In this document: positions 7,456 through 15,878 of the stretch, in pieces
How the letters are laid out: each line of letters starts with the position of its first letter
Position numbering within the stretch: the first letter of the stretch is position 1
Origin: Pseudonocardiales bacterium
GTDB lineage: Bacteria; Actinomycetota; Actinomycetes; Mycobacteriales; Pseudonocardiaceae
Length of the DNA stretch: 33,191 nucleotides
NCBI GenBank assembly: GCA_019247305.1
Contig: JAFAPC010000084.1
Coordinates: 1-33,191, forward strand
Direction of reading: 5' to 3'
Position numbers and translations under genes: made by a program
Notes under the pieces: model-generated
Databases searched by the model: none
What the model saw: the letters and a program-made list of their open reading frames with translations, nothing else
What the model was told of the DNA's origin: nothing

Positions 7456-8559
7456 TCACTGTTCGATGCAAAACTCGTCGATGGGGTAGCCGACATGGCG
7501 CTGCTCGGAAGGCAGATAACCCAGGATGCGGGTGCCGGGGGTCAGTTCAGTGACGTTGAGCACCACACCACCCGGCCCGAGTACCCGGACATGCCAGTCG
7601 TCCTGCACGATGAGGTTGACCCTGACGCCTGAGGGGGCGAGCGCCTCGATCGCCAGCAGCGGCCGGGTCTCGATCTTTACTCGGCCGACGGTGACCAGGC
7701 GGGTCCGGCCCCGCGAGTCCACCGCCAGAACTCTGCTCCCGGAGCGCAGCTCACTGAGGTAGCTGGTTCGCCCAGCCCCCACCAGGGTGTAGGAGTGCAG
7801 CGCACCAGCGTTCACCCGGAACGGGCGGGTCGGCATGTAGGGCAGCGGATGGGTCTCGCTGCAGCCCAGCACCATCCCGGTGGAATGCGAGCCGACCAGG
7901 ATGCCCTCGTCCAGCCGGAAATGGGTACAGGTGTCTACACAGGCCCGTTCACCCATCCCGACCCGACGGATGCCGCTGACCTCTAGCTCGGTCAGCTCCA
8001 GATCGGCTGGCTGGTCGTCCGCGACGGCCTTGAGGGCGGTGGCCTCTCCGACCGAACGCGGTGCGAGCATCACCCCGTCCGAACCGTGTTCAAGCACGCC
8101 GAACACGATCTCGGCCTCCTCGACGTCCGCGACAGTGGTGATGATGCTGCCCTCGGACTTGTCAGCGGCGGCCAGCACGATCTCCAGCGGGATCTTGGTG
8201 GGGTCGCCGAACAGCAGCACAGCCCACCGATCCGTGCGGGCCACCGCACAGGCTAGCTCCAGGCTTTCCTTGTCGGTGACCTCCACGAACCGCCCGAACT
8301 CGACGGTCGGATACTCGGCGGCCAGCGCAGCGCGCCGGGGGTGTTCGTCCTGGTCCAGGATCACGATGTCGGCTGCGGTGAGGTCGTCGGGCAGCTGACC
8401 TGCCCGCGGGAAGAGCACCTTGCGGGTGGTCGGCGGCAGCTTCTGTAGATCGGCGAGGTCAGCGGCGACGATGCCATCGACTCGCTGGTGCAGGGCCTCC
8501 TCAACGATCGCTTCTTTTAGCCCGTTGGTCTCACGGACGTCCAGCCAGCAGAGCTTCAC
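7456..8559 (-). CDS. GriH-like 3-amino-4-hydroxybenzoate synthase (3-dehydroquinate synthase II family)
   Basis: A 367-aa protein of the archaeal-type 3-dehydroquinate synthase family (AroB'), which includes GriH of grixazone biosynthesis. GriH converts the C7 aldol product, with cyclisation and aromatisation, into 3,4-AHBA. Visible features are KLCWLDVR at the start, the central GSDGVMLAPRSVGEA and ADLELTELEVSGIRRVGMGERACVD (cited in two parts here because it is a continuous block), GILVGSHSTGMVLGCSET, the family stretch RPFRVNAGALHSYTL, and the C-terminal GGVVLNVTELTPGTRILGYL. GTG 8559 is chosen because KLCWLDVR is the family start and ggga precedes it; the frame is open to 8598, where it abuts the GriI-like stop. 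In a bacterium this family usually marks secondary rather than shikimate metabolism. The pairing with the GriI-like gene makes the assignment firm. Confidence 0.92.
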   Translation of the reverse strand: MKLCWLDVRETNGLKEAIVEEALHQRVDGIVAADLADLQKLPPTTRKVLFPRAGQLPDDLTAADIVILDQDEHPRRAALAAEYPTVEFGRFVEVTDKESLELACAVARTDRWAVLLFGDPTKIPLEIVLAAADKSEGSIITTVADVEEAEIVFGVLEHGSDGVMLAPRSVGEATALKAVADDQPADLELTELEVSGIRRVGMGERACVDTCTHFRLDEGILVGSHSTGMVLGCSETHPLPYMPTRPFRVNAGALHSYTLVGAGRTSYLSELRSGSRVLAVDSRGRTRLVTVGRVKIETRPLLAIEALAPSGVRVNLIVQDDWHVRVLGPGGVVLNVTELTPGTRILGYLPSEQRHVGYPIDEFCIEQ

Positions 8560-8594
8560 GGTTTCTCCCTTGTTGGTGGTGTGGTTCCTAGCGG

Positions 8595-9413
8595 TCAACC
8601 GGCCGCGATCGACAGGCGCTCAGGGGTGCGCACCGCAACGGGCTCGCGGTGCACCAGATCAGCGACCATCTGGGCGGTTGCGCCCGGATCGGTGGCCTGG
8701 AAGATGTTGCGGCCCATCGCCACGCCAGCGGCCCCGGCGCGCAGCGCGTCGATCACGTAACTGCGCAGCTCGGCCGCGCTGGACACGGCCGGGCCACCAG
8801 CGACGATCACCGGGATCGGGCAGGCGGCGACGACGTCGGCCATCGCGGCCACCGAACCCACGCTCACGGTTTTGACGATGTCCGCACCGAGATCGGCGGC
8901 CAGCGTCACAGCGTGCGCGACCAGGGCCGGGTCCTGAGGATCACTGATCCGCGGGCCACGCGGGTACACCATCGCCAGCAGCGGCACGTTCCAGCGCTCG
9001 CAGGCCTCGGACACCTCGGCCAGATCGGCGATCTGCCTGCGCTCGTCCCGGGAGCCGAGATTGACGTGCACGCTCACCGCATCCGCACCGAGCCGCAGCG
9101 ACTCCTCCACAGTGGCGACCAGGTACTTGGCGTCGGGGTCCGCAGCGCGCACCGTGCTCGCCGACAGGTGCACGATCAGCGAGGTATCGGCAAACCAGGC
9201 CGGATCGACATGCCGCACGCTGCCCTTGTGCAGCACCACCGCGTCCACACCGTTACCGGCCAGCTGCCCGATCAGCTGGTCCAGCGTGCCCGCTCCAGTG
9301 ATCGGCCCCATCGTGATCGAGTGGTCCAAGGGCACCACGAGCATCCGTTGGCCGCCGTGCCGATACAGGCGCCGGAACCGAACCTGGCGAGCGAACGAGT
9401 AGTTGATCGACAC
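8595..9413 (-). CDS. GriI-like aldolase (aspartate semialdehyde + DHAP)
   Basis: A 272-aa DeoC/FbaB-type class I aldolase. GriI condenses aspartate-4-semialdehyde with dihydroxyacetone phosphate to 2-amino-4,5-dihydroxy-6-oxo-7-(phosphooxy)heptanoate, the substrate of GriH. Visible motifs are VVPLDHSITMGP near residue 27 (Asp and His typical of archaeal-type fructose-bisphosphate aldolases), the Tyr in MVYPRGP near residue 150, and the Schiff-base Lys at about 181 (DIVKTVSVG). The phosphate-binding end contains VIVAGGP and GVAMGRNIFQ. GTG 9413 follows a strong aaggagg. The gene is first of the intact genes in the minus-strand operon, 18 nt after the aspartokinase remnant, an order that would once have coupled aspartate phosphorylation to this step. 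Confidence 0.93.
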   Translation of the reverse strand: MSINYSFARQVRFRRLYRHGGQRMLVVPLDHSITMGPITGAGTLDQLIGQLAGNGVDAVVLHKGSVRHVDPAWFADTSLIVHLSASTVRAADPDAKYLVATVEESLRLGADAVSVHVNLGSRDERRQIADLAEVSEACERWNVPLLAMVYPRGPRISDPQDPALVAHAVTLAADLGADIVKTVSVGSVAAMADVVAACPIPVIVAGGPAVSSAAELRSYVIDALRAGAAGVAMGRNIFQATDPGATAQMVADLVHREPVAVRTPERLSIAAG

Positions 9414-9431
9414 CAGCTGTCCTCCTTCATG

Positions 9432-9716
9432 TCATGCCGGGGTCGCCGACACCGGGCCGACGACCCGCGGATCGGCGGTGGACACTCCCGGCACGTCCGT
9501 GTAGATCTCGCATTGACCGGCGTCCAGAACGGCGGCCAGCGCCACGGCGGTCGTGTCCGAACCACCTCGGCTCAGGGTGATGACGTCACCGGCGTCGTTA
9601 ACGCCCTGGAAACCGGCCACCACGGTGCGCGCGACGTGGCGCAGCTGCTCGGCGGTGCCCAGCGAGCTGCCGCCGTACTTGCGCACCACGACCTTCGGCA
9701 CCGACACCGTGGGCAC
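9432..9716 (-). pseudogene. Aspartokinase remnant, internally deleted and C-terminally truncated
   Basis: The frame begins like an aspartate kinase ([21 protein letters not shown]), then jumps from about residue 25 straight to about residue 135 of the normal enzyme ([27 protein letters not shown] and [18 protein letters not shown], quoted in pieces). It stops soon after, before the rest of the catalytic domain and both ACT regulatory domains. The internal deletion is in frame. A normal aspartokinase is about 420 aa; this is about 94 from GTG 9716. It lacks key substrate-binding regions and is very unlikely to be active. Aspartokinases accompany GriI/GriH-type genes in several 3,4-AHBA pathways to feed aspartate semialdehyde. 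Here the housekeeping enzyme must do so. GTG 9818 would extend the frame, but that stretch lacks family similarity. Confidence 0.85.
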
Positions 9717-9954
9717 CGAGATCCCGAACCAAGCGCGGCCCGGCGCGGTGCCGGTGCGACCCGCACCGCTGCGGGACTCCGGTGCTGCGCCGGTGACCTG
9801 CTGAGTCCGGAGAATCACGTCCTGGCCCCTGTGCTGTCGGCTGGCTCGAGCACCCGAGCTGGGTGCGGTGAGTTCGTGCCACCAGGCTCGACGCGGCGGT
9901 GGGTTCGGACATCACAGGTTCACGGGATTCTTGGCGAGCGTTCCCGGTGGGTGG

Positions 9955-9985
9955 CCCGGGATCGTCCGGGATGGTCCGGGTTTCC
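9955..9985. promoter_or_regulatory. Three CCGGG repeats at 10-bp spacing upstream of the LAL gene
   Basis: CCGGG occurs at 9956, 9966 and 9976, within ccgggatcgt, ccgggatggt and ccgggtttcc. The 10-bp period places the repeats on nearly the same face of the helix. They lie in the 350-bp divergent region between the aspartokinase remnant and the LAL gene, just ahead of its earliest start codon (ATG 9987). They could be binding sites for the regulator or another activator. No clear sigma70 promoter is visible nearby. Confidence 0.4.
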
Positions 9986-10073
9986 GATGACGGTGGTGTA
10001 TCTGCCTGGGCCGCCCGCGCATCGTCTAAGTGACCACGTGAATGGTGATCTGGGGTTGAGATCCTTGCAGAAG

Positions 10074-12860
10074 ATGGCTCTGATTGGGCGTGACTACCCG
10101 CTGGGCGAACTACGCGCCGCGTTCGCCAGCACCGCCGGCGGCGCCGGGGGCTGCGTCGTGATTGAGGGTCCGGCCGGGATCGGGAAGAGCCGGCTCCTGG
10201 AGTCGCTGGCCGTCGAAGCGTCCACCTGGGATGCCGCAGTCGTGGCGGGCAAAGCGGCCCAGCTGGATCGGGTCATGCCGCTGGCCACCATGCTCGGCCT
10301 GCTGCGCAAGCATGCGCCTGAGCTGCGCCCCGGCGTCCTCGGGGACACCGATGTGAATGGTCTGTGGCTAGTCGACCAGCTGTGCTCCCGCATCGAGGGA
10401 TGTGTCCAACACCGCCGGCTGATGGTCATCCTGGACGATGCGCACTGGGCGGACGAGCTCACCGCGCAGACGCTGCGCATGCTGATCCCGGCGCTGGCCT
10501 CCTCGCCGGTGCTCTGGATCCTGGCGCGGCGCCCCGGCCCGGTCCACGGGTCCACGCAGACCGTGCAGGAAGCTCTGGACTGGCTGATCGCCGAGGGTGC
10601 TCGCCAGATACGGCTGGACCCGCTCGACGACGCGGCGGTGGCCTTGTTGTGCGAGCACGCGCTCGGCGCCACCCCAGACAGCAGCGTGCTGGCGTTGGCC
10701 GCGCGCAGCGACGGGAATCCGTTCCTGCTCTGGGAGCTGCTCACCGCGCTGCGCGATACCGGACAGCTGCGGGTCCAGGGCGGTCGGGTCAGCGTGCTGG
10801 GTGACGATCTACCGTCGGACTTCCTCGCCACGGTGCACCGGCGGCTGCACAACCTCTCCGACCGGGTGGGTCAGCTGCTGGACGCGGGTGCGGTGCTCGG
10901 CCGCCCGTTTACCCTGCATGAGGCTGGGGGGCTGCTCGGCTGCCGGGCGGTGGATCTGGTGCCTGCGGTGACCGACGCGGTCGCCTGCGGCATACTGGTC
11001 ACGCACGGTAACGAGCTGGCGTTCCGGCATGAACTGCTCCGCGAGGCGTTCTACAACGCGCTTTCCTACCCGGTGCGCTCGGCGTTGCACCGCGAGGCGG
11101 CCACCGTGGTGCAGGAGGAGGGGCGCTCCGCGGTGGAGGCGGCGGAACACCTCATGCTGTGCGGGCGGCCGGGCAACGAACGCGCCAAGGAGGTGCTGGG
11201 GAAGGCGGTCAGGCAGATCGCCTCGAGCGCGCCCGGTACCGCCGCCGACCTGACCCTGCGGATGCTGGAACTTATCGACGAGCACGACGCGGATCGTCCC
11301 CAGCTGATCGCCGACGGGGTGCGGCTGTTGGCGACGGCGGGTCGGGTAGAGCGGGCCATCGAGCTGGGCGAACAGGCGTTGTGCGCTGGGCTGGACGCGG
11401 CGAGCGAGGGCGCTTTGGTGGTCGGGCTGGCCGAGGCGCTCAAACACGCCGGCCGCCACACCGCGGTGGTCCGCTACACCGGCCACGCGCTGTCCCGCGA
11501 GGGGGTGCCGGACCCGACGCGCGCTCGGCTGCTGGCTATCCGCGCGCACGCTCTGCTGGACGCACGCGATCTATCCGAGGCGGACCAGGCCGGGATGGAG
11601 GCGGCCGAGATTGGCGCGCGCACCGGCGAGCACGCCGCAGTGGTGTTCGGGCTGGCCGCGTGCAGCGTCGCTGCCCGGTCCCGGGGGGCGCTGGAGGAGG
11701 CGGTCGGCCATGCCCGGCAGGCGACGCTGACCGCTGACCTCACCGGTGGCGAGGCCGCTCAGCGGCACCCTCGGCTGTGGCTGGGTGAGGCCCTGACCGA
11801 GATGGACCAGTTCACCGAGGCCGATGCGGTCTACGAGATGGGCCAGCGGGAAGCCACCCAGCTGGGCACCGCCTGGTCTCAGCCGCTGTGGCACTACTAC
11901 CGGGCCCAGCTGAGGATGGCCGCGGGCCGGATCGACGATGCCAACGCCGAGGCGGAGGCGGGTCTGCGGGTCTGCGAACAGCTCGCCGCGCGGGCTCTGA
12001 CCGTCCCGCTGCTCGGCCTGCTAGCCCAGGTGGCGGTGCACCGCGACGATGTGGCGAAAGCCTGCGAACACCTGGACAAAGCGCAGGCGATAGTCGGCCA
12101 GGGGGTCGGGTGCCGGCTTGAGGATCTGTCCTGGCCGATGGCGCTGCGGGCGGAGGCGGTGGGTGAGTACGACACCGCGCTGGCGCTGCTCACCGAGATC
12201 TACGATGGGTTCCCGAATCGGTTCCTGATTCTCACCCAGGATCCGTTGGCCGGCGCTGCGCTGGTGCGGATCGCTCAGCGAGCCGGCTCCCCTGGACAGG
12301 CCAAGGTTGCCGCCTCAACCATGCAGCTGCTGGCCGAGCGCAACCCCGGTGTGGCTTTCCTAGCTGGGGCCGCGGCCCACGCCGAAGGTCTGCTCTCTGG
12401 TGATCTCGCCACCCTGCGCAGCGCGGTGCAGGCGTACCGATCGAGCCCCCGGACGCTGGCCAGGGCCACCGTGCTCGAGGACACCGCCCGCGGTGAGCGC
12501 GCGGCGGGGAACCGTTCCGCGGCGGTGCACCTGCTGCGTGAGGCGCTAGCGCTCTACGAGTCCTGCGGGGCCCGGCGCAACACCAACAGAGTCACCAAGC
12601 TACTCAACCGCCTCGGGGTGCACCGCACCCGCGCCCGGGGCCCTCGGGCGAGCATCCTGTGGGACACCCTGAGCGAATCAGAGCTGCGAGTGGCGCGCCT
12701 GGTGGCCCAGGGGCTGACCAACCGTCAGGTTGCCGCCCGACTGTTCCTCTCACCGCACACAGTGGACAGCCATCTCCGTCACAGTTTTACCAAGCTCGGG
12801 GTGAACAGTCGGGTGGAGCTCACCAGGCAGGTGCTCACCCATGATCGCGACGAGGACTGA
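10074..12860 (+). CDS. LAL-family LuxR-type transcriptional regulator
   Basis: A large ATP-binding LuxR regulator, 928 aa from ATG 10074 (starting MALIGRDYPLGELR, the usual LAL opening); in-frame GTG 10038 and ATG 9987 are alternatives and no ribosome site settles it. Walker A is VIEGPAGIGKSRLLES near residue 27, Walker B VILDDAHWADE near residue 117. A long helical TPR-like middle follows. The C-terminal LuxR helix-turn-helix is LSESELRVARLVAQGLTNRQ with LFLSPHTVDSHLR. LALs are often cluster-situated activators of antibiotic genes. It is divergent from the biosynthetic operon and 105 bp upstream of the phzE-like gene in the same direction, so it probably controls both arms. The frame is open far upstream, antisense to the GriI-like gene, but that part is not coding. 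Confidence 0.93.
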   Translation: MALIGRDYPLGELRAAFASTAGGAGGCVVIEGPAGIGKSRLLESLAVEASTWDAAVVAGKAAQLDRVMPLATMLGLLRKHAPELRPGVLGDTDVNGLWLVDQLCSRIEGCVQHRRLMVILDDAHWADELTAQTLRMLIPALASSPVLWILARRPGPVHGSTQTVQEALDWLIAEGARQIRLDPLDDAAVALLCEHALGATPDSSVLALAARSDGNPFLLWELLTALRDTGQLRVQGGRVSVLGDDLPSDFLATVHRRLHNLSDRVGQLLDAGAVLGRPFTLHEAGGLLGCRAVDLVPAVTDAVACGILVTHGNELAFRHELLREAFYNALSYPVRSALHREAATVVQEEGRSAVEAAEHLMLCGRPGNERAKEVLGKAVRQIASSAPGTAADLTLRMLELIDEHDADRPQLIADGVRLLATAGRVERAIELGEQALCAGLDAASEGALVVGLAEALKHAGRHTAVVRYTGHALSREGVPDPTRARLLAIRAHALLDARDLSEADQAGMEAAEIGARTGEHAAVVFGLAACSVAARSRGALEEAVGHARQATLTADLTGGEAAQRHPRLWLGEALTEMDQFTEADAVYEMGQREATQLGTAWSQPLWHYYRAQLRMAAGRIDDANAEAEAGLRVCEQLAARALTVPLLGLLAQVAVHRDDVAKACEHLDKAQAIVGQGVGCRLEDLSWPMALRAEAVGEYDTALALLTEIYDGFPNRFLILTQDPLAGAALVRIAQRAGSPGQAKVAASTMQLLAERNPGVAFLAGAAAHAEGLLSGDLATLRSAVQAYRSSPRTLARATVLEDTARGERAAGNRSAAVHLLREALALYESCGARRNTNRVTKLLNRLGVHRTRARGPRASILWDTLSESELRVARLVAQGLTNRQVAARLFLSPHTVDSHLRHSFTKLGVNSRVELTRQVLTHDRDED

Positions 12861-12965
12861 TCCCGCGAAGACGTGATGCTCGGCAACGGTTCGCGCGCCG
12901 ACGCTGGAGTCGGGTCAGCAGCCGGGCGGTCCCGAGCGGCTGCCCACATCGAACGGGGAGGAACC

Positions 12966-14999
12966 GTGCCACAGCCACCTTGGCGCAGCGTGCCACACAC
13001 AGCACACGACACAGCAGGAACCGACGATGATCTGCAACGGGTCCTGGGCGAGGACCCACCGCCGTTCGCGCTGCTCCATCGGCCCGAGTCGACCGGAGCG
13101 GATCAGCTGGAACTGCTCATCGGCGAGGTCCGCCCGGTGTACCGGCTGGCCGATCTGCCGCTGCCCACGGATCCACCTGGCGAGTCAGGGGCGTCGCTCG
13201 AAGGACCCCGGCATGGCACGCTCGCCCTGGTCCCGTTCCGCCAGGTGCACGAACGCGGCTTTGCATGCCATGACGACGGTGAACCCATCCTGACCATGAC
13301 GGTGGCCCGGCAGCGCAGGATCGCGCTGGCCGAGGCGTTGCACCGGCTGCCTACCGGACCGGTCCAGCTGAGCGATACCGGATTCGACGTGCCGGATGGC
13401 GACTATGCCGACCTTGTGCGCCGGGTGCTCGCCGAGGAAATCGGCGGTGGCGCCGGATCCAACTTCGTCATCAAGCGGACCTTCCAGGCCCAGATCCCCG
13501 GCTACTCCCTGCGTACTGCCTCGGCCCTGTTCCGGGGGCTACTGGCCGGTGAGCTCGGTGCCTACTGGACGTTCCTGGTGCACACCGGCAACCGCACCTT
13601 CGTCGGCGCCACGCCGGAGCGGCAGGTGAGCGCACTGGGTGGGGAGGTCGTGATGAACCCGATCAGCGGCACCTACCGCTACCCGCCAAGCGGACCCACC
13701 GTGCCCGGCGCCCTGGCTTTTTTGTCCGACCGTAAGGAAGCCGGTGAGCTGTGCATGGTCGTGGATGAGGAGCTCAAGATGATGGCCAGCGTCTGCGACG
13801 GTGGTGGCCGGGTAGTCGGCCCGCACCTGAAGGAGATGGCGCGGCTGGCGCATACCGAATACCTGCTGCACGGGCGAAGCTCGCGGGACGTGCGGGAGGT
13901 GCTGCGCGCCACCCTGGTAGCCCCGACGGTGACCGGCAGTCCGGTGGAGAACGCCTGCCGGGTGCTCGCCAGGCACGAACCCGCAGGCCGCGGCTACTAC
14001 AGCGGGGTAATCGCGCTGATCAGCCGGGATACCGCGAAGGCGCCCATGCTGGACTCCGCGATCCTGATCCGCACCGCTGACATCGACTCGGCCGGGGCGG
14101 TCCGAATCGGCGTCGGCGCCACCCTGGTCCGGGACTCCGATCCGGACGCCGAGGTGGCCGAGACCCACGCCAAGGCGGCGGCCTTGCTCGCTGCGTTCGG
14201 TGCCGACGCCGGTGATGGCCTGCCCGAAGCATCCGCTCGAGTCGGAACCAGGCGGCTGAGCAGTCACAGAGGATACGACCTGGCGACCGACCGCCGGGTG
14301 CACAGCGCCCTGCAGCGGCGGAACGTGACGCTGGCCCGCTACTGGTTTGACACCGTGGACAACCGTCGCCGGATCCGCTTCGGCGTGGCCGGCAAGCAGG
14401 TCCTGGTGCTCGACGCGGAGGACGCCTTCACCGCGATGCTCGCCCAGCAGCTGCGCTCGCTGGATCTGGCGGTGACGGTCCGCCCGTGCGTCGAACTTGC
14501 GCGGCTGGAGGGCTTCGACTTGGTCATCGCGGGCCCAGGCCCGGGTGATCCGCGAGACCGGGACGACACCCGGATCGGTGCCCTCTGGGAGGTCGTCAGC
14601 CTGCTGCTGCGCAGCGACATCCCGTTTCTGTGTGTCTGCCTGTCCCATCAGGTGCTGGCCTTGTTGCTGGGTTTGGAGCTGGTGCGTAAGCCCCGTCCCG
14701 CGCAGGGGGTGCAGCACGAGATCGACCTGTTCGGGCGCCGAGAGCGGGTCGGCTTCTATAACACCTTCGCGGCCCGCTCCGAGCACGATCTGCTGCACCG
14801 GGTGGGCCTGAGCGGTCCGATCCAGGTGAGCCGCGACCCGCGCAGCGGCGAGGTACACGCACTGCGCGGTCCCGGTTTCGCCTCCACCCAGTTCCACCCA
14901 GAGTCGCTGCTGACCCAGAACGGCATTCACATCCTGGGTGAGCTGGTCGGGTCTGCCCTCACCGGCCGCAGGTCAGGGGTGCTGGAGCGGTCCGGATGA
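12966..14999 (+). CDS. PhzE-like 2-amino-2-deoxyisochorismate synthase
   Basis: Converts chorismate plus glutamine-derived ammonia to 2-amino-2-deoxyisochorismate (ADIC). This 677-aa fusion has an anthranilate-synthase-like chorismate-binding domain first (FVIKRTFQAQ, VGATPERQVS, VMNPISGTYRYP, DEELKMMASVC, SPVENACRVL, GRGYYSG) and a class I glutamine amidotransferase domain from about residue 490 (IAGPGPGDPRD, the Cys in FLCVCLSHQVL, and QFHPES with the His and Glu of the triad). The order and GTYRYP-type motif match PhzE and its relatives. GTG 12966 follows gggagg; the frame is open from 12873. It is downstream of the LAL gene and upstream of a DAHP synthase remnant. With the PhzD-like and EntA/DhbA-like genes it gives 3-hydroxyanthranilate. 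Confidence 0.94.
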   Translation: MPQPPWRSVPHTAHDTAGTDDDLQRVLGEDPPPFALLHRPESTGADQLELLIGEVRPVYRLADLPLPTDPPGESGASLEGPRHGTLALVPFRQVHERGFACHDDGEPILTMTVARQRRIALAEALHRLPTGPVQLSDTGFDVPDGDYADLVRRVLAEEIGGGAGSNFVIKRTFQAQIPGYSLRTASALFRGLLAGELGAYWTFLVHTGNRTFVGATPERQVSALGGEVVMNPISGTYRYPPSGPTVPGALAFLSDRKEAGELCMVVDEELKMMASVCDGGGRVVGPHLKEMARLAHTEYLLHGRSSRDVREVLRATLVAPTVTGSPVENACRVLARHEPAGRGYYSGVIALISRDTAKAPMLDSAILIRTADIDSAGAVRIGVGATLVRDSDPDAEVAETHAKAAALLAAFGADAGDGLPEASARVGTRRLSSHRGYDLATDRRVHSALQRRNVTLARYWFDTVDNRRRIRFGVAGKQVLVLDAEDAFTAMLAQQLRSLDLAVTVRPCVELARLEGFDLVIAGPGPGDPRDRDDTRIGALWEVVSLLLRSDIPFLCVCLSHQVLALLLGLELVRKPRPAQGVQHEIDLFGRRERVGFYNTFAARSEHDLLHRVGLSGPIQVSRDPRSGEVHALRGPGFASTQFHPESLLTQNGIHILGELVGSALTGRRSGVLERSG

Positions 15000-15055
15000 G
15001 ACCCAGCGCCGGTGGCATTCGACCCGAGCGGTATGGCCAGAAGGAGCGTCGTCTG

Positions 15056-15413
15056 ATGTCCGTCATTCAGGAGCGCCCTGCCCCCGGTTGTCGAGGCGGT
15101 GCGTCGCGCGGGTCATCCGGTGGTCTGGGTGAGCGATCCGATGCACGGGAACACGGTGCGCAGCGACCTGGGTCTCAAGACCCGCCAGGTCTCGGACGTG
15201 ACCGCCGAAGCCCTCGCGTTCCGCTCGATCCTGAAGGTCTCGGCGCGCACCCGGCGGGGCTGCACCTGGAGGTGGCGGTATCCGCGGTCACCGAATGCGT
15301 CGGGGGCGCGGTGCGTGAGGAGATGCTCCCGCAGCGCTACACCACGCTGTGCGATCCGCGGCTGAACTCGGAGCAAGCCAGCGAACTGCTCCAGGCTGGG
15401 GCTGACCGCGCAG
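15056..15413 (+). pseudogene. Class II DAHP synthase remnant (PhzC-like)
   Basis: An ATG at 15056 with aaggag upstream begins MSVIQERP. The reading then shifts to another frame giving LPPVVEAVRRAGHPVVWVSDPMHGNT, SDLGLKTRQVSDVTAEAL and AFRSILKV. Near 15250 it shifts back to HPAGLHLEVAVSAVTECVGG, LPQRYTTLCDPRLNSEQA. The PMHGNT, HPAGLHLE, VTECxGG and CDPRLN motifs are those of the last quarter of plant-type (class II) DAHP synthases, which are about 390-460 aa. The N-terminal three quarters are gone and at least two frame changes remain, so it cannot be active. Intact relatives in phenazine-type clusters boost chorismate supply for PhzE. The gene lies 56 bp after the phzE-like stop and was probably co-transcribed. 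Confidence 0.85.
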
Positions 15414-15423
15414 CGGTCAGCCC
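15399..15423. terminator. Hairpin between convergent DAHP-synthase remnant and MarR gene
   Basis: A perfect 11-bp stem (gggctgaccgc) with a 3-nt loop spans 15399-15423 and covers the stop codon of the MarR gene. There is no T-tract, as is common in actinomycete terminators. It can act in both directions. Confidence 0.65.
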
Positions 15424-15878
15424 TGGTGGCGCACTCGGTCGAGCACCCGGTCGTAGATCGAGATCAAGGTCTCGATCTCGCCGGGCTGTAGGACGTCGAA
15501 GAACAAGCGCCGCACGCTCCGAACGTGATCAGGTGCGGCTGATGTGATGGCCTCCCAGCCGCGGTCGGTGAGCAGGACGAACGCGCCGCGCCCGTCGGTG
15601 CAGCACTCCTCACGGACGACCAGCCCGCGCTCCTGCATCCGCCGGATCTGGTGGGACAGCCGGCTGCGGTCCCAGTCCACCCGGCGCCCGAGGTCGCGCG
15701 GGCGCATCCGGCCTTCAGGTGTTTCGGACAGCGGAACGAGCAGTTCGTAGTCGGCCCCGGAGAGGCCTGCATGGCGGGTCAGCTGCCGAGCGAGCTCCGC
15801 CAGAAGCTCCCGACGCACGTCGAGGAACGCCCGCCACGCCCGTTGTTCCCGGGCGTCCAGCCACGGTGCCTCAGCCAT
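15417..15878 (-). CDS. MarR-family transcriptional regulator
   Basis: A 153-aa winged-helix repressor or regulator. A helical N-terminus (REQRAWRAFLDVRRELLAEL) for dimerisation precedes the recognition region (RPRDLGRRVDWDRSRLSHQI) and the wing (REECCTDGRGAFVLLTDRGW); the DGR-G-FV pattern is typical of MarR wings. It is convergent with the DAHP synthase remnant and lies 210 bp downstream of the YceI-family gene on the same strand. Two similar 16-bp palindromes upstream of the YceI gene (16704 and 16732) are plausible targets. MarR proteins usually respond to aromatic acids or oxidants, so a link to aminohydroxybenzoates is possible. That link is inference. Confidence 0.92.
   Translation of the reverse strand: MAEAPWLDAREQRAWRAFLDVRRELLAELARQLTRHAGLSGADYELLVPLSETPEGRMRPRDLGRRVDWDRSRLSHQIRRMQERGLVVREECCTDGRGAFVLLTDRGWEAITSAAPDHVRSVRRLFFDVLQPGEIETLISIYDRVLDRVRHQG

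Noticed and set aside
8649..9986. Long N-terminal extension of the LAL regulator frame
   Set aside because: It is antisense to the GriI-like and aspartokinase sequences, is rich in His and Arg, and LAL proteins start close to their Walker A motif.
13539..14930. 463-codon minus-strand frame opposite the phzE-like gene
   Set aside because: It is a shadow frame with His/Gln/Val-rich composition and no family motif; the plus strand is firmly coding.
3279..14999. Phenazine biosynthesis cluster
   Set aside because: PhzE- and PhzD-like enzymes are present, but there is no PhzF isomerase, PhzA/B condensing protein or PhzG oxidase. An EntA/DhbA-like dehydrogenase takes the intermediate to 3-hydroxyanthranilate instead.
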